NCBI GenBank assembly: GCA_035317605.1
Contig: DATHGT010000070.1
Span: forward strand, 1 to 24,740
Source of the DNA: DATHGT01 sp035317605
GTDB taxonomy: Bacteria > Methylomirabilota > Methylomirabilia > Rokubacteriales > CSP1-6
DNA: 24,740 nucleotides
Reading direction: 5' to 3'
The notes under the pieces were generated by a model, which worked only from the letters and a program-made list of their open reading frames with translations, was not told the DNA's origin and did not search any database. Position numbers and translations under genes: made by a program. Numbering within the stretch: position 1 is the stretch's first letter; each line of letters starts with the position of its first letter. Positions 1 to 7,730 of this stretch are shown one piece after another.

Positions 1-887
1 GGGTCGAGCGCGTCGCGCAGAGAATCGCCGAAGAGGTTGAAGCCGAAGACGCCGAGGCTGATCGCGATGCCGGGGAAGATCGCGATCCACGGCGCCTTCT
101 CGGCGTACGAGAGCGCGGAGCCCGAGAGCATCAGGCCCCACGACGGCGTGGGCTCGGCCGCGCCGAGGCCGAGATAGCTCAGCGCCGCCTCGGCCAGAAT
201 GGCTCCACCGAGCTGCGCGGTCACGATGATGATGTAGGGCGCCACCACGTTGGGGACGAGGTGCCGGAGGACGACGCGGCGCTGGGAGGCGCCGAGGGCC
301 TGCACGGCCTCGACGTAGATGTGCTCCTTCACCGACAGCGCGGCCGCCCGCACGATCCGCGCCGCGCGCGGGATGATCGGGATCGAGATCGCGATCACCA
401 CGTTCTGGACGGCGGGGCCGAGGATCGAGGCGATGGCGAGGGCCAGGATCAGCTGGGGGAACGCGAGCAGGATGTCCATCAGCCGTTCGAGGAAGAGATC
501 GATCTTCCCGCCGGCGTAGGCGCTGATCACCCCGAGCAGGCCGCCCAGCGTGCAGCCCACGAACGACGCGGTGAAGCCCACGAACAGCGCGATACGGGCG
601 CCGTACATGATCCGGCTCATCAGGTCGCGCCCGAACTCGTCGGTGCCGAACCAGTGGTCGAGGTTGGGCCGCGCGAACTGGGCCGCGTAGTCGGCCTGGT
701 ACGGATCGTACGGGGCCAGCGTCCCCGAGGAGGCGGCCACGACCATCATGCCCAGGATGATCGCCGCCCCCGCGGCGCCGAGCGGCTTGGTGCGGACGAA
801 CTTCACCACCGTCTTGACGGCGTTGAGGCGCGGGGCGAGGGCAGCCGTCGCCCTGCCGTGGACGAGCGTGGTCTCGGTCGTGGCCAT
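1..887 (-). CDS. DppC-type ABC transporter permease (C-terminus cut by window edge)
   Basis: Inner-membrane permease of a peptide/nickel-type (PepT family) ABC importer, partner of the DppB-type permease just upstream. About 295 residues are visible. The N-terminus MATTETTLVHG is followed by a first membrane helix (about residues 37-53), the conserved periplasmic HWFGTDEFGRD motif typical of DppC/OppC, several further helices, and an EAA-loop segment (EAVQALGASQRRVVLRHLVPN) that docks on the ATPase. The visible end, DSLRDALDP, normally lies only a few residues before the stop, so the gene is almost complete. The ATG lies 2 nt after the dppB stop with no clear Shine-Dalgarno, implying translational coupling. 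ATPase genes would be expected further left, but are not visible. Family assignment is firm; the substrate is unknown. Confidence 0.93.
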   Translation of the reverse strand, partial: MATTETTLVHGRATAALAPRLNAVKTVVKFVRTKPLGAAGAAIILGMMVVAASSGTLAPYDPYQADYAAQFARPNLDHWFGTDEFGRDLMSRIMYGARIALFVGFTASFVGCTLGGLLGVISAYAGGKIDLFLERLMDILLAFPQLILALAIASILGPAVQNVVIAISIPIIPRAARIVRAAALSVKEHIYVEAVQALGASQRRVVLRHLVPNVVAPYIIIVTAQLGGAILAEAALSYLGLGAAEPTPSWGLMLSGSALSYAEKAPWIAIFPGIAISLGVFGFNLFGDSLRDALD

Positions 888-889
888 GG

Positions 890-1843
890 CTAGCGGTACC
901 GGATGCGCGGGTCGAACCACGCGTAGGTCAGGTCGACCAGGAGGTTCACGATCACGAAGCTGAACGCGGTGAGGAAGATCAGGGCCTGCACCACGGGATA
1001 GTCACGGTGGGCGACGGCGTCGACCACGAAGCGGCCGACCCCGTTCAGCGTGAAGACCGTCTCGGTGACCACGAGGCCGCCGATGAGGAACGCGAACTCG
1101 GTGCCCACCAGAGTGATCACCGGCAGCATCGAGTTCTTGAGCGCGTGGCGGATGACCACGGCGCGCTCCCGCAGGCCCTTGGCCCAGGCGGTGCGGATGT
1201 AGTCCTCGCGCAGCACCTCGAGCATGGTCGAGCGGGTCATCCGCGTGGTGACGGCGGCGTAGCGATAACCCACCGTGAGCACCGGCCACACCATCATCTG
1301 GAAGTTCGCCCACGGGTTGATCCACGGCGGCGTGAACTCCAGCGGCGGCCCCCAGCCGAACACGATGACCAGGAACAGGATGCAGAGGATCCCCACCCAG
1401 AAGCCGGGGATGGCCAGGCCGCCGATGCTGATCACGCGGACCAGGTAGTCCACCCAGCTGTCCTGGCGGACGGCGGCGAGCATGCCGAGCGGGATCGAGA
1501 TGATGACCGAGACCATCGTGGCCAGGAGCGCCAGCTCCAGCGACAGCGGCAGACGGATGGCCAGCTCGTCGATGACGGGCTGGCCGGTCCACAGCGATTT
1601 GCCGAAGTCGAAGCGCAGCACGCCCCACAGCCACGTCCCGAACTGCACGTACAGCGGCTGGTCCAGCCCGAGCTGCTGGCGCATGGCCACGAGCTGCTTC
1701 TGGTCGATCTGACCCTGGTCGCCGCCGAGGATGAGCAGGGCGACGTCCCCGGGAATCACGCGCATGATGAGGAACACCAGTGTGGCGGCTCCCAGCAGGG
1801 TGGGAATGATCAGGAGCAGCCGTTTGAATATGTAGGTCCACAT
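890..1843 (-). CDS. DppB-type ABC transporter permease
   Basis: Inner-membrane permease of the peptide/nickel importer, 317 aa, normal length for DppB/OppB. It begins MWTYIFKRLLLIIPTL, the usual first helix, followed by the PGD motif, the periplasmic LGLDQP segment and the D-FGKS motif. The EAA-loop near residues 215-240 (LREDYIRTAWAKGL) is the ATPase contact. It ends with the family-typical DPRIRYR. The start ATG is preceded by a GGGAAGGG ribosome site and lies 22 nt after the stop of the third substrate-binding protein gene. It is followed after 2 nt by the DppC-type gene. It clearly belongs to one operon with the binding proteins. The imported ligand cannot be read from the permease sequence. 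Confidence 0.96.
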   Translation of the reverse strand: MWTYIFKRLLLIIPTLLGAATLVFLIMRVIPGDVALLILGGDQGQIDQKQLVAMRQQLGLDQPLYVQFGTWLWGVLRFDFGKSLWTGQPVIDELAIRLPLSLELALLATMVSVIISIPLGMLAAVRQDSWVDYLVRVISIGGLAIPGFWVGILCILFLVIVFGWGPPLEFTPPWINPWANFQMMVWPVLTVGYRYAAVTTRMTRSTMLEVLREDYIRTAWAKGLRERAVVIRHALKNSMLPVITLVGTEFAFLIGGLVVTETVFTLNGVGRFVVDAVAHRDYPVVQALIFLTAFSFVIVNLLVDLTYAWFDPRIRYR

Positions 1844-1865
1844 GAGTCGGTATCCCTTCCCCGGC

Positions 1866-3476
1866 TCAATCTTCTGCGAGCCAGACGTCCTGGAGCTTCT
1901 GGTTCGTGTAGTGGCTGGGCGGCGCCACGTAGTTCTTCACCTTGGTCCAGTGCACGACGTTGCGCGTCCACCAGAGTCCCGGCATGTAGTAGGCCTGCTC
2001 CAGCACGCGCTTCTGCATGTCGACGATCAGCTTCTTGCGTTCGGCCGGGTCGAGCGCCCGGCCCTGGCGCGCGAACAGGTCGTCGAGGATGGGGTCCGAG
2101 TAGCGCCCGACGTTGTTGGGATCGCCGGTCGTGTAGCGGCGCAGGAACACGTCGGGGTCGTCGATGTACTCCACGGTGGCGCTGACGCTCAGCTCGAAGT
2201 TGCCGTGGTCTCGTACGTCGGACAGCAGGGCCGCCGTCTCCAGCGGCCGGTTCTCGGCCTCGACGCCGATCTTGCGCCACTCCTGGATGACGTACACCGC
2301 GAAGTCCTGGTACGGCAGCTTCACGTTCCGGTTCTTGAGCACGACCTTGAACCCGTTGGGATAGCCCGCCTCGGCGAGCAGCTTCTTGGCCTCGGCCCGG
2401 TTGCGCTCGGCGTCGCGCCCGAACCCCGGCAGCTTCTCCAGCTCCGCCGGCGGCACCGCCCACTCCGTGCCGGGTCGCATCAAAGCGCCGACGTGCCGCA
2501 GGCCCGTGAGCGGGAACAGCACGCGGCCCGCCGTGTACCGGTCGAAGCCCAGCGTGAGGGCCCGGCGCACGCGGACGTCGGTGAACGGCTTGATCGTGTT
2601 CTGGATGGCGACGCCCCACTGCCCGATCAGCGGCGTGTGCTGCACGGTCACCTTGTCGCCGAGCTGCCGCTTGATCGCCTCCACCTCGCTGAGCGGAAGA
2701 TCGCGGAACTCGATGTAGGCGCGGCCGGAACGGATCGCCGCGGCCCGCACGGAGGTCTCGGGGCTGATGAAGAACTTGTAACCGTTCAGGTACGGCCGAT
2801 CCTTCAGAAAGTAGTCCGGGTTGCGCTCGGCCTCGAACGTCGAGCCCCGCGTGTACGCCTTGAACTTGAACGGGCCGGACCCCATCACGTTCTTGAGGAA
2901 GTAGTTCGGGTCCTTGTCGAGATACTTCTTGGGATAGATCACGTTCCACGGCGAGGCGAGGTTATCCAGCAGCGAGGCCGAGGGATGCTTGAGCTTGAAC
3001 ACCACCGTGGACGCGTCCGGCGCCTCCACGCTGGCCACCATGGTGTAGGTGTTCTTGCGCATGCTGCGCGTTCCCGCCGGCGGCGACACGATCTTGTCGT
3101 AGGACGCCCTCACGTCGGCCGCGGTCAACGGCGTGCCGTCGTGAAAGCGGATGTCGGAGCGGATCTTGAACGTGTAGGTCAGGCCGTCGGACGAGATCTT
3201 CCAGTCGGTCGCCACGTCACCGATGATCTTCGGATAATTGTAGGGATCGATCTGCAGGAGCGTGCTGTAGAGCGGGGCCACGACCTGCAGGGTGGCGAAG
3301 GTGCCCTCCTGGTGGGGATCGAGGGTCGGCGCATCAGCGCCGATGACGGCCAGCAACACGCCGCCCCGCCTGGGCGTATCCGCCGCGACGGAGGGGCTCG
3401 TCATCGCGAGGATCAGCGCGCCGATCACGAGGGCCAGCACCACGACGCCGAACGTCCGCGGAGAGCGTACGGTCAT
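1866..3476 (-). CDS. ABC transporter substrate-binding protein (SBP_bac_5), third of three tandem copies
   Basis: Exported binding protein for the DppBC-type importer, 536 aa. Residues 1-32 form a Sec signal peptide (basic start, long hydrophobic core, SVAA cleavage region). The mature start DTPRRGGVLLAVIGADAPTLDPHQ is typical of family 5 (PF00496), as are the FHDGTPLTAADV and VRRALTLGFDRYTAG segments. It is strikingly similar to its two upstream neighbours through most of its length and ends LQDVWLAED, matching their ends. It differs most in the C-terminal ligand-facing lobe (about residues 425-470) and around GQWGVAIQNT. The ATG sits 1 nt after the stop of the preceding copy; its GGAGG ribosome site lies inside that gene's last codons, so translation is coupled. 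No cysteine in the mature part. Possible ligands include peptides, opines or other organic compounds. Confidence 0.95.
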   Translation of the reverse strand: MTVRSPRTFGVVVLALVIGALILAMTSPSVAADTPRRGGVLLAVIGADAPTLDPHQEGTFATLQVVAPLYSTLLQIDPYNYPKIIGDVATDWKISSDGLTYTFKIRSDIRFHDGTPLTAADVRASYDKIVSPPAGTRSMRKNTYTMVASVEAPDASTVVFKLKHPSASLLDNLASPWNVIYPKKYLDKDPNYFLKNVMGSGPFKFKAYTRGSTFEAERNPDYFLKDRPYLNGYKFFISPETSVRAAAIRSGRAYIEFRDLPLSEVEAIKRQLGDKVTVQHTPLIGQWGVAIQNTIKPFTDVRVRRALTLGFDRYTAGRVLFPLTGLRHVGALMRPGTEWAVPPAELEKLPGFGRDAERNRAEAKKLLAEAGYPNGFKVVLKNRNVKLPYQDFAVYVIQEWRKIGVEAENRPLETAALLSDVRDHGNFELSVSATVEYIDDPDVFLRRYTTGDPNNVGRYSDPILDDLFARQGRALDPAERKKLIVDMQKRVLEQAYYMPGLWWTRNVVHWTKVKNYVAPPSHYTNQKLQDVWLAED

Positions 3477-3477
3477 C

Positions 3478-5100
3478 TCAGTCCTCCGACAGCCACACGT
3501 CTTGCAGCTTCTGGTTGGTGAAGTGACTCGGGGGCGCCACGTAGTTCTTCACCTTGGCCAAGTGCACCATGTTCCGGGTCCACCACAGGCCGGGCAGGTG
3601 GTACGCGTTGTCGAGCACGATCTTCTGAATCTCGATGACGAGCTTTCGGCGCTCGGCCGGGTCGAGCGCGCGCGCCTGGCGCTGGTACAGGTCGTCGATC
3701 CGCGGGTCCGAGAAGCGCCCCCAGTTCCGCGAACCGCCCGTGATGAAGGGGTCCAGCAGCGCATCGGGGTCGTCGACGAAGTGGCCGTAGGGATAGACCA
3801 TCAGCTCGAAGTTGGGCTTGTCCCGGCCGTCGGCGTACCACGTCGCGGTCTCGAGCGGCCGGTGCTCGGCCTCGATCCCGATCTTGCGCCACTCCTGGAT
3901 CACGTACACCGCCAAGTCCTGGTAGGGGACCTTGACGTTGCGGTTTTTCAGCACCACCTTGAACCCGTTCGGATACCCGGCCTCGGCCAGGAGCTTCTTG
4001 GCCTCCGCGCGGCTCCGCTCGGCGTCGCGCCAGAACCCCGGGAACTTCTCGAGCTCGGTCGGCGACATCGCCCACTCCGTGCCCGGCCGGGTGAGTCCGC
4101 CGACCTCTTTGAGCCCGGTGAGTGAGAACAGCACTCTGCCCCCGGTGTACCGATCGATCCCGAGCGTCAGGGCCTTGCGAACGCGGACATCGTTGAACGG
4201 CTTGGCGGTCTGATTCGGGAAGATGCCGAAGTTGATGACGAACGGCGTGTGCTGGACCACCACCTTGTCGCCGAGCTGTTTCTTGATGGACTCCACCTCC
4301 GTGTCGGGCAGGTGGCGGAACTCGGCGTGGGCGCGGCCGGACCGGATCGCCGCCGCCCGCACCGATGTCTCGGTGCTGATGAAGAATTTGTAGCCGTCGA
4401 GGTACGGCCGGTCCTTGATGAAGTAGTCGGGGTTGCGTTCTCCCTCGAACGTCGACCCGCGGGTGAACGCCTTGAACTTGAATGGCCCGGACCCGATCGC
4501 GTTGTTCTTGAAATAGTTCGGGTCCGTGTCGAGATACTTCTTGGGGAAGATCACGTTCCAGGGGGAGGCGAAGTTGGTCAGCAGCGAGGCCGACGGGTAC
4601 TTGAGCTTGAAGACCACGGTCCCCGGATTGGGCACCTCGATGCTCGTGACCGCCGCGTAGTGCGGCGCGCGGATGCTACGGACGCCCGGGGGCGGCCAGA
4701 TGATCTTCTCGTAGCTGCCCTTGACGTCGGTCGACGTCAAGGGCGAGCCGTCGTGGAAACGCACACCTTGACGGAGCTTGAAGGTATAGGTGAGCCCGTC
4801 GGGCGAGATGTTCCACTCGGTGGCGAGGTCACCGATTACGTTCGGGTAACTGTACGGATCGATCTGCAGGAGCGTGCTGTACAGCGGCGCCACCGGCTGC
4901 AGGGTGGCGAACGTCTGCTCCTGGTGCGGGTCCAGGCTCGGCGCGTCGGCGCCGATGGCCGCCAGCAGCACCCCTCCGCGCCGTGGAGTCTGGCCCGTCT
5001 GGGCGGTGACCTCCCCGACCGCGACAACCAAGCAAGCGACGAGGACCGTCAACGCGACGAGCGCGAGTAGCGTTCGGTGATATCGGTTGTCCATCGCCAT
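3478..5100 (-). CDS. ABC transporter substrate-binding protein (SBP_bac_5), second of three tandem copies
   Basis: Exported binding protein paralogous to its two neighbours, 540 aa from the chosen ATG. That start (MAMDNRYH) has a clear GGGAGG ribosome site 6-7 nt upstream; a GTG nine codons earlier lacks one and is rejected. The signal peptide spans about residues 1-36. It contains LVAC, which matches a lipobox, but the hydrophobic core continues past that Cys, so type I cleavage near VTA-QT is more likely. Mature features: TPRRGGVLLAAIGADAPSLDPHQ, FHDGSPLTSTDV and RPYLDGYKFFIS. The pocket-lining stretch reads VYPYGHFVDDPDALLDPFITGG, clearly different from the other two copies, and FVINFGIFPNQT replaces their GQ-G-A-QNT, suggesting a different ligand. 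The stop is 1 nt before the next copy's ATG. Confidence 0.94.
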   Translation of the reverse strand: MAMDNRYHRTLLALVALTVLVACLVVAVGEVTAQTGQTPRRGGVLLAAIGADAPSLDPHQEQTFATLQPVAPLYSTLLQIDPYSYPNVIGDLATEWNISPDGLTYTFKLRQGVRFHDGSPLTSTDVKGSYEKIIWPPPGVRSIRAPHYAAVTSIEVPNPGTVVFKLKYPSASLLTNFASPWNVIFPKKYLDTDPNYFKNNAIGSGPFKFKAFTRGSTFEGERNPDYFIKDRPYLDGYKFFISTETSVRAAAIRSGRAHAEFRHLPDTEVESIKKQLGDKVVVQHTPFVINFGIFPNQTAKPFNDVRVRKALTLGIDRYTGGRVLFSLTGLKEVGGLTRPGTEWAMSPTELEKFPGFWRDAERSRAEAKKLLAEAGYPNGFKVVLKNRNVKVPYQDLAVYVIQEWRKIGIEAEHRPLETATWYADGRDKPNFELMVYPYGHFVDDPDALLDPFITGGSRNWGRFSDPRIDDLYQRQARALDPAERRKLVIEIQKIVLDNAYHLPGLWWTRNMVHLAKVKNYVAPPSHFTNQKLQDVWLSED

Positions 5101-5149
5101 CTGACACCTCCCGTTGACCTGGGACACTGGACGGTGACGGTGACGGAAC

Positions 5150-5193
5150 GCCGGCGCCTCGCGGGAGCTCGCGAGCCCCCGCGGGGCACCGGC
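5150..5193 (-). promoter_or_regulatory. 44-nt near-perfect inverted repeat between two binding-protein genes
   Basis: Two 22-nt arms (5150-5171 and 5172-5193) are complementary at 19 of 22 positions, and two of the three mismatches become G-U wobbles in the minus-strand transcript. The hairpin falls in the 126-nt gap after the first binding-protein gene of the operon. No U run follows on the minus strand. It is therefore better read as an attenuating or mRNA-stabilising stem that keeps the first binding protein more abundant than downstream genes than as a full terminator. The structure is seen directly; the role is inference. Confidence 0.55.
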
Positions 5194-5226
5194 CTACGTT
5201 TTGGATCGACGCGACGCGACCGGCTC

Positions 5227-6846
5227 TCAGTCCTCCGAGAGCCAGACGTCTTGCAGCTTCTGGTTCGTGTAGTGGCTCGGCGGAGCCACGTAGTTCTTCA
5301 CCTTTGCCCAGTGGACGACCCGACGCGTCCACCAGAGTCCGGGCATGTAGTACGCCTGCTCGAGCACGCGCTTCTGCATCTCGATCACGAGCTTCTTGCG
5401 CTCGTTGTGATCGAGGGTGCGCGCCTGCCGGGAGAACAGATCGTCGAGCACGGGATCCGAAACCCGACCGTAGTTGGACGATGCGCCCGTGGTGTAGCGA
5501 TTCATGAACTGATCGGGGTCGTCCATGGACTCGACGGTGGGCTGCACGCCCAGCTCGAAGTTGCCGGTGTCGCGCAGATCGGCGAACCAGGTCGCCGTCT
5601 CCAGCGGCCGGTGCTCGACCTCGATGCCGATCTTCCGCCACTCCTGGATCGCGAAGACCGCCAGGTCCTGGTACGGCGTCTTCACGTTGCGGTTCTTCAG
5701 CACCGCCTTGAAGCCGTTGGGATACCCGGCCTCGGCCAGGAGCCGCTTGGCCTCGGCGCGGCTCTTCTCGGCGTCTCGCCAGAACCCTGGGATCTTCTCG
5801 AGGTCGGCCTGGGGGATGGCCCACTCCGTCCCCGGCCGCATGGGTCCACCGACGTCGCGGAGCCCGGTGAGCGTGGAGAGGACCTTGCCAGCGGTATAGC
5901 GGTCGAACCCGAGCATGATCGCCTTGCGGACCCGGATATCGGTGAACGGCTTCACCGTGTTCTGCATGGCGATGCCGAACTGGCCGATCATCGGCGTTTC
6001 CTGCACGACGACCTTGTCGCCGAGCTGCTTCTTGATCGCGTCGACCTCGGAGTGGGGCATGTCGCGGAACTCGATGTACGCCCGTCCGGACCGGATCGCC
6101 GTCGCCCGCACCGACGTTTCGGTGCTGACGTAGAACTTGTAGCCGTTGAGATAGGGCCGGTCCTTGACGTGGTATTCGGGATTGCGCTCGCCCTCGAACG
6201 TCGATCCCCTGACGTAGTTCTTGAACTTGAATGGCCCCGACCCGACCGCGTTCTTCATGAAGTAGTTCGGGTCCTTGTCCAGGTACTTCTTGGGGTAGAT
6301 CACGTTCCACGGCGAGGCCAGGTTGTCGAGCAGCGAGGCCGACGGGAACTTGAGCTTGAACACGACCGTGCTCGCGTCGGGCGCCTCGACCTTGTTGATC
6401 TCCGTGTAGTGCTCCTTCCGCACGCTGCGGGTGCCCTGGAGCGGGGAGACGATCTTGTCGTAGGTGGCCTTGATGTCGGCGGCGGTCAAGACCGACCCAT
6501 CGTGAAACTTGACCCCCGACCGGATCTTGAACGTGTAGGTCAGGCCGTCCGGGGAGATCTTCCACTCGGTGGCCAGGTCGCCGATGACCTTGGGATAGTT
6601 GTACGGGTCGACCTGAATCAGCAGGTTGTAGAGCGGAGCGACCAACTGAATGCAAGCGAACGTGCTTTCCTGATGACAGTCGAGGCTCGGCGCGTCTGCC
6701 CCGATCACCGCCAGCAGGACGCCGCCTCGGCGTGGTGTGTCAGCGGCGCGGGCCGTCTGTGGGTTTGCGGCGATGAGCGAGCCGGCCAGGCCGGCGAGGA
6801 CGATGAGGGTGAACGCGATTCGTGGACGCAAGGCGGGTGCCGCCAT
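5227..6846 (-). CDS. ABC transporter substrate-binding protein (SBP_bac_5), first of three tandem copies
   Basis: Exported binding protein, 539 aa, promoter-proximal gene of the importer operon. The frame is open far upstream, but the start is fixed by GGGAGGA just before ATG 6846 and by the signal peptide that follows (basic start, hydrophobic core about residues 11-27, cleavage near ARA-AD). The mature protein begins DTPRRGGVLLAVIGADAPSLD and carries the same family 5 signatures as its neighbours, ending LQDVWLSED. Unlike them it has two cysteines, C57 and C65 (LDCHQESTFAC), the only ones in the protein. The ligand-facing C-lobe segment reads VQPTVESMDDPDQFMNRYTTG, closer to the third copy than to the second. 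A promoter and a palindrome lie upstream. The ligand is unknown. Confidence 0.94.
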   Translation of the reverse strand: MAAPALRPRIAFTLIVLAGLAGSLIAANPQTARAADTPRRGGVLLAVIGADAPSLDCHQESTFACIQLVAPLYNLLIQVDPYNYPKVIGDLATEWKISPDGLTYTFKIRSGVKFHDGSVLTAADIKATYDKIVSPLQGTRSVRKEHYTEINKVEAPDASTVVFKLKFPSASLLDNLASPWNVIYPKKYLDKDPNYFMKNAVGSGPFKFKNYVRGSTFEGERNPEYHVKDRPYLNGYKFYVSTETSVRATAIRSGRAYIEFRDMPHSEVDAIKKQLGDKVVVQETPMIGQFGIAMQNTVKPFTDIRVRKAIMLGFDRYTAGKVLSTLTGLRDVGGPMRPGTEWAIPQADLEKIPGFWRDAEKSRAEAKRLLAEAGYPNGFKAVLKNRNVKTPYQDLAVFAIQEWRKIGIEVEHRPLETATWFADLRDTGNFELGVQPTVESMDDPDQFMNRYTTGASSNYGRVSDPVLDDLFSRQARTLDHNERKKLVIEMQKRVLEQAYYMPGLWWTRRVVHWAKVKNYVAPPSHYTNQKLQDVWLSED

Positions 6847-6876
6847 CTGGTTCCTCCCGTGGACGAGGGAAATGAA

Positions 6877-6892
6877 GCCTGATCGATCAGGC
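6877..6892. promoter_or_regulatory. Perfect 16-bp palindrome, candidate operator
   Basis: GCCTGATCGATCAGGC is perfectly self-complementary over 16 bases. It lies 30 bases upstream of the first binding-protein ATG and roughly 20-35 bases downstream of the transcription start expected from the promoter at 6920-6948. That placement suits a repressor that blocks elongation, or a regulator controlling the importer in response to its ligand. No regulator gene is in the window, so the binding protein cannot be named. Confidence 0.5.
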
Positions 6893-6919
6893 CATCGAGT
6901 GTGCATCTGGAGTTGCTGG

Positions 6920-6948
6920 ACGCTACCAAGCAGCGGGAAACCTGTCAA
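6920..6948 (-). promoter_or_regulatory. Sigma-70-type promoter for the ABC importer operon
   Basis: On the minus strand a perfect -35 hexamer TTGACA (6943-6948) is followed by exactly 17 bases and TAGCGT (6920-6925), which keeps the T, A and final T most important in a -10 box. Transcription would start near 6912, leaving a leader of about 65 bases that includes the 16-bp palindrome. It sits between the deacetylase stop and the first binding-protein gene, where the operon needs a promoter. Confidence 0.55.
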
Positions 6949-6977
6949 CCTGCGCGTGCTGTCAGGGTTCGAGGCGG

Positions 6978-7712
6978 CTATTGGTCGAGGAGCATCAGGC
7001 GAAACGCTTCGGCGGCGGCGAGCCGGCGCGGCGTGCCCTGCATGCGGGCCCAACCGGTGATCATCTCCGTCGGATCCCACTCGCCGAGCTGGCTCCGGTG
7101 CTCGCGCAGGGCCGCCAGCTTGACGGGCAGCGTGTCCGCGATGTCGATGAAGGCGTCCGGTTTCTCGGCGCCGTGCACGAACACGCGCGTGACCTTGTGA
7201 GGGGCCAGCCCCTCGTCGAGCAGCTCGGGGAAGATGAAGCGAGTCTCGGCCGACGGGAACACCGCGTCGAGGGCCACGTCGGCGGCCACCCGATGGTCCG
7301 GATGGTTGAGATAGCGATTGCCGTAGAACCGCACGGTGGGATCGCCGCACACGACCGCGTCGGGCCGGAAGCGGCGGATCACGCGGGTCACCTCGCGTCG
7401 CAGGGCGAGCGTGGGCTGCAGCATGCCGTCCTCCGCGTCGAGGAACACGGCTTCCTTGATCCCGAGCACCTGACACGCCCGGCGCTGCTCTTCCTGTCGG
7501 ATCGGAATCAGCTTGGCGCGGGTCATGTCCGCCGGCGTCGATTCGTTCGAGCCGGCCTCGCCGCTGGTGAGGCAGAGCGTGACGACCTCGCTGCCCGCGC
7601 GCGCCCACTTGGCGAGCGTGCCGCCGACCGTGAACTCCTGATCGTCGGGGTGCGCGTGAATGCTCATCACGCGCTCGGGTCGCGCCGGTTCCTTGGCTCG
7701 TCTAGCGGCCAC
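6978..7712 (-). CDS. PIG-L/LmbE-family zinc deacetylase
   Basis: Probable zinc-dependent N-deacetylase of the PIG-L/LmbE superfamily (PF02585), whose members deacetylate N-acetylglucosaminyl compounds such as thiol cofactor precursors. It is 244 aa from the GTG start. The diagnostic AHPDDQE motif is at residues 20-26 and NHPDH at 136-140, giving expected zinc ligands H21, D24 and H140 with D23 as likely catalytic base. There is no signal peptide, so it is probably cytoplasmic. GTG 7712 lies 18 nt after the YceI-like gene; an ATG at residue 16, directly before the first strand, is an equally possible start. Neither has a strong ribosome site. It lies just upstream of the importer operon on the same strand, so it might act on an imported acetylated compound, but the substrate is not evident. 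Confidence 0.9.
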   Translation of the reverse strand: MAARRAKEPARPERVMSIHAHPDDQEFTVGGTLAKWARAGSEVVTLCLTSGEAGSNESTPADMTRAKLIPIRQEEQRRACQVLGIKEAVFLDAEDGMLQPTLALRREVTRVIRRFRPDAVVCGDPTVRFYGNRYLNHPDHRVAADVALDAVFPSAETRFIFPELLDEGLAPHKVTRVFVHGAEKPDAFIDIADTLPVKLAALREHRSQLGEWDPTEMITGWARMQGTPRRLAAAEAFRLMLLDQ

Positions 7713-7730
7713 GGCGGATCATCGACACGG

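Noticed and set aside
1842..3521. Long plus-strand open frame of 559 codons opposite a binding-protein gene (similar ones at 5077-6882 and 21256-23412)
   Set aside because: These are antisense frames produced by high third-position GC. Their translations are H/R/D/E/V-rich without domains, while the opposite strand carries clear family motifs.
5030..5041. LVAC lipobox in the second binding protein
   Set aside because: The hydrophobic core continues well past the cysteine and the other two copies have ordinary type I signals, so a lipoprotein was not called.
5150..5193. Intrinsic terminator reading of the long hairpin
   Set aside because: No T-rich run follows the stem on the transcribed strand, and the downstream genes clearly belong to the same operon.
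6847..7608. Upstream extension of the first binding-protein frame to 793 codons
   Set aside because: The extra part is out-of-frame shadow of the deacetylase gene; GGGAGGA and a signal peptide fix the start at 6846.
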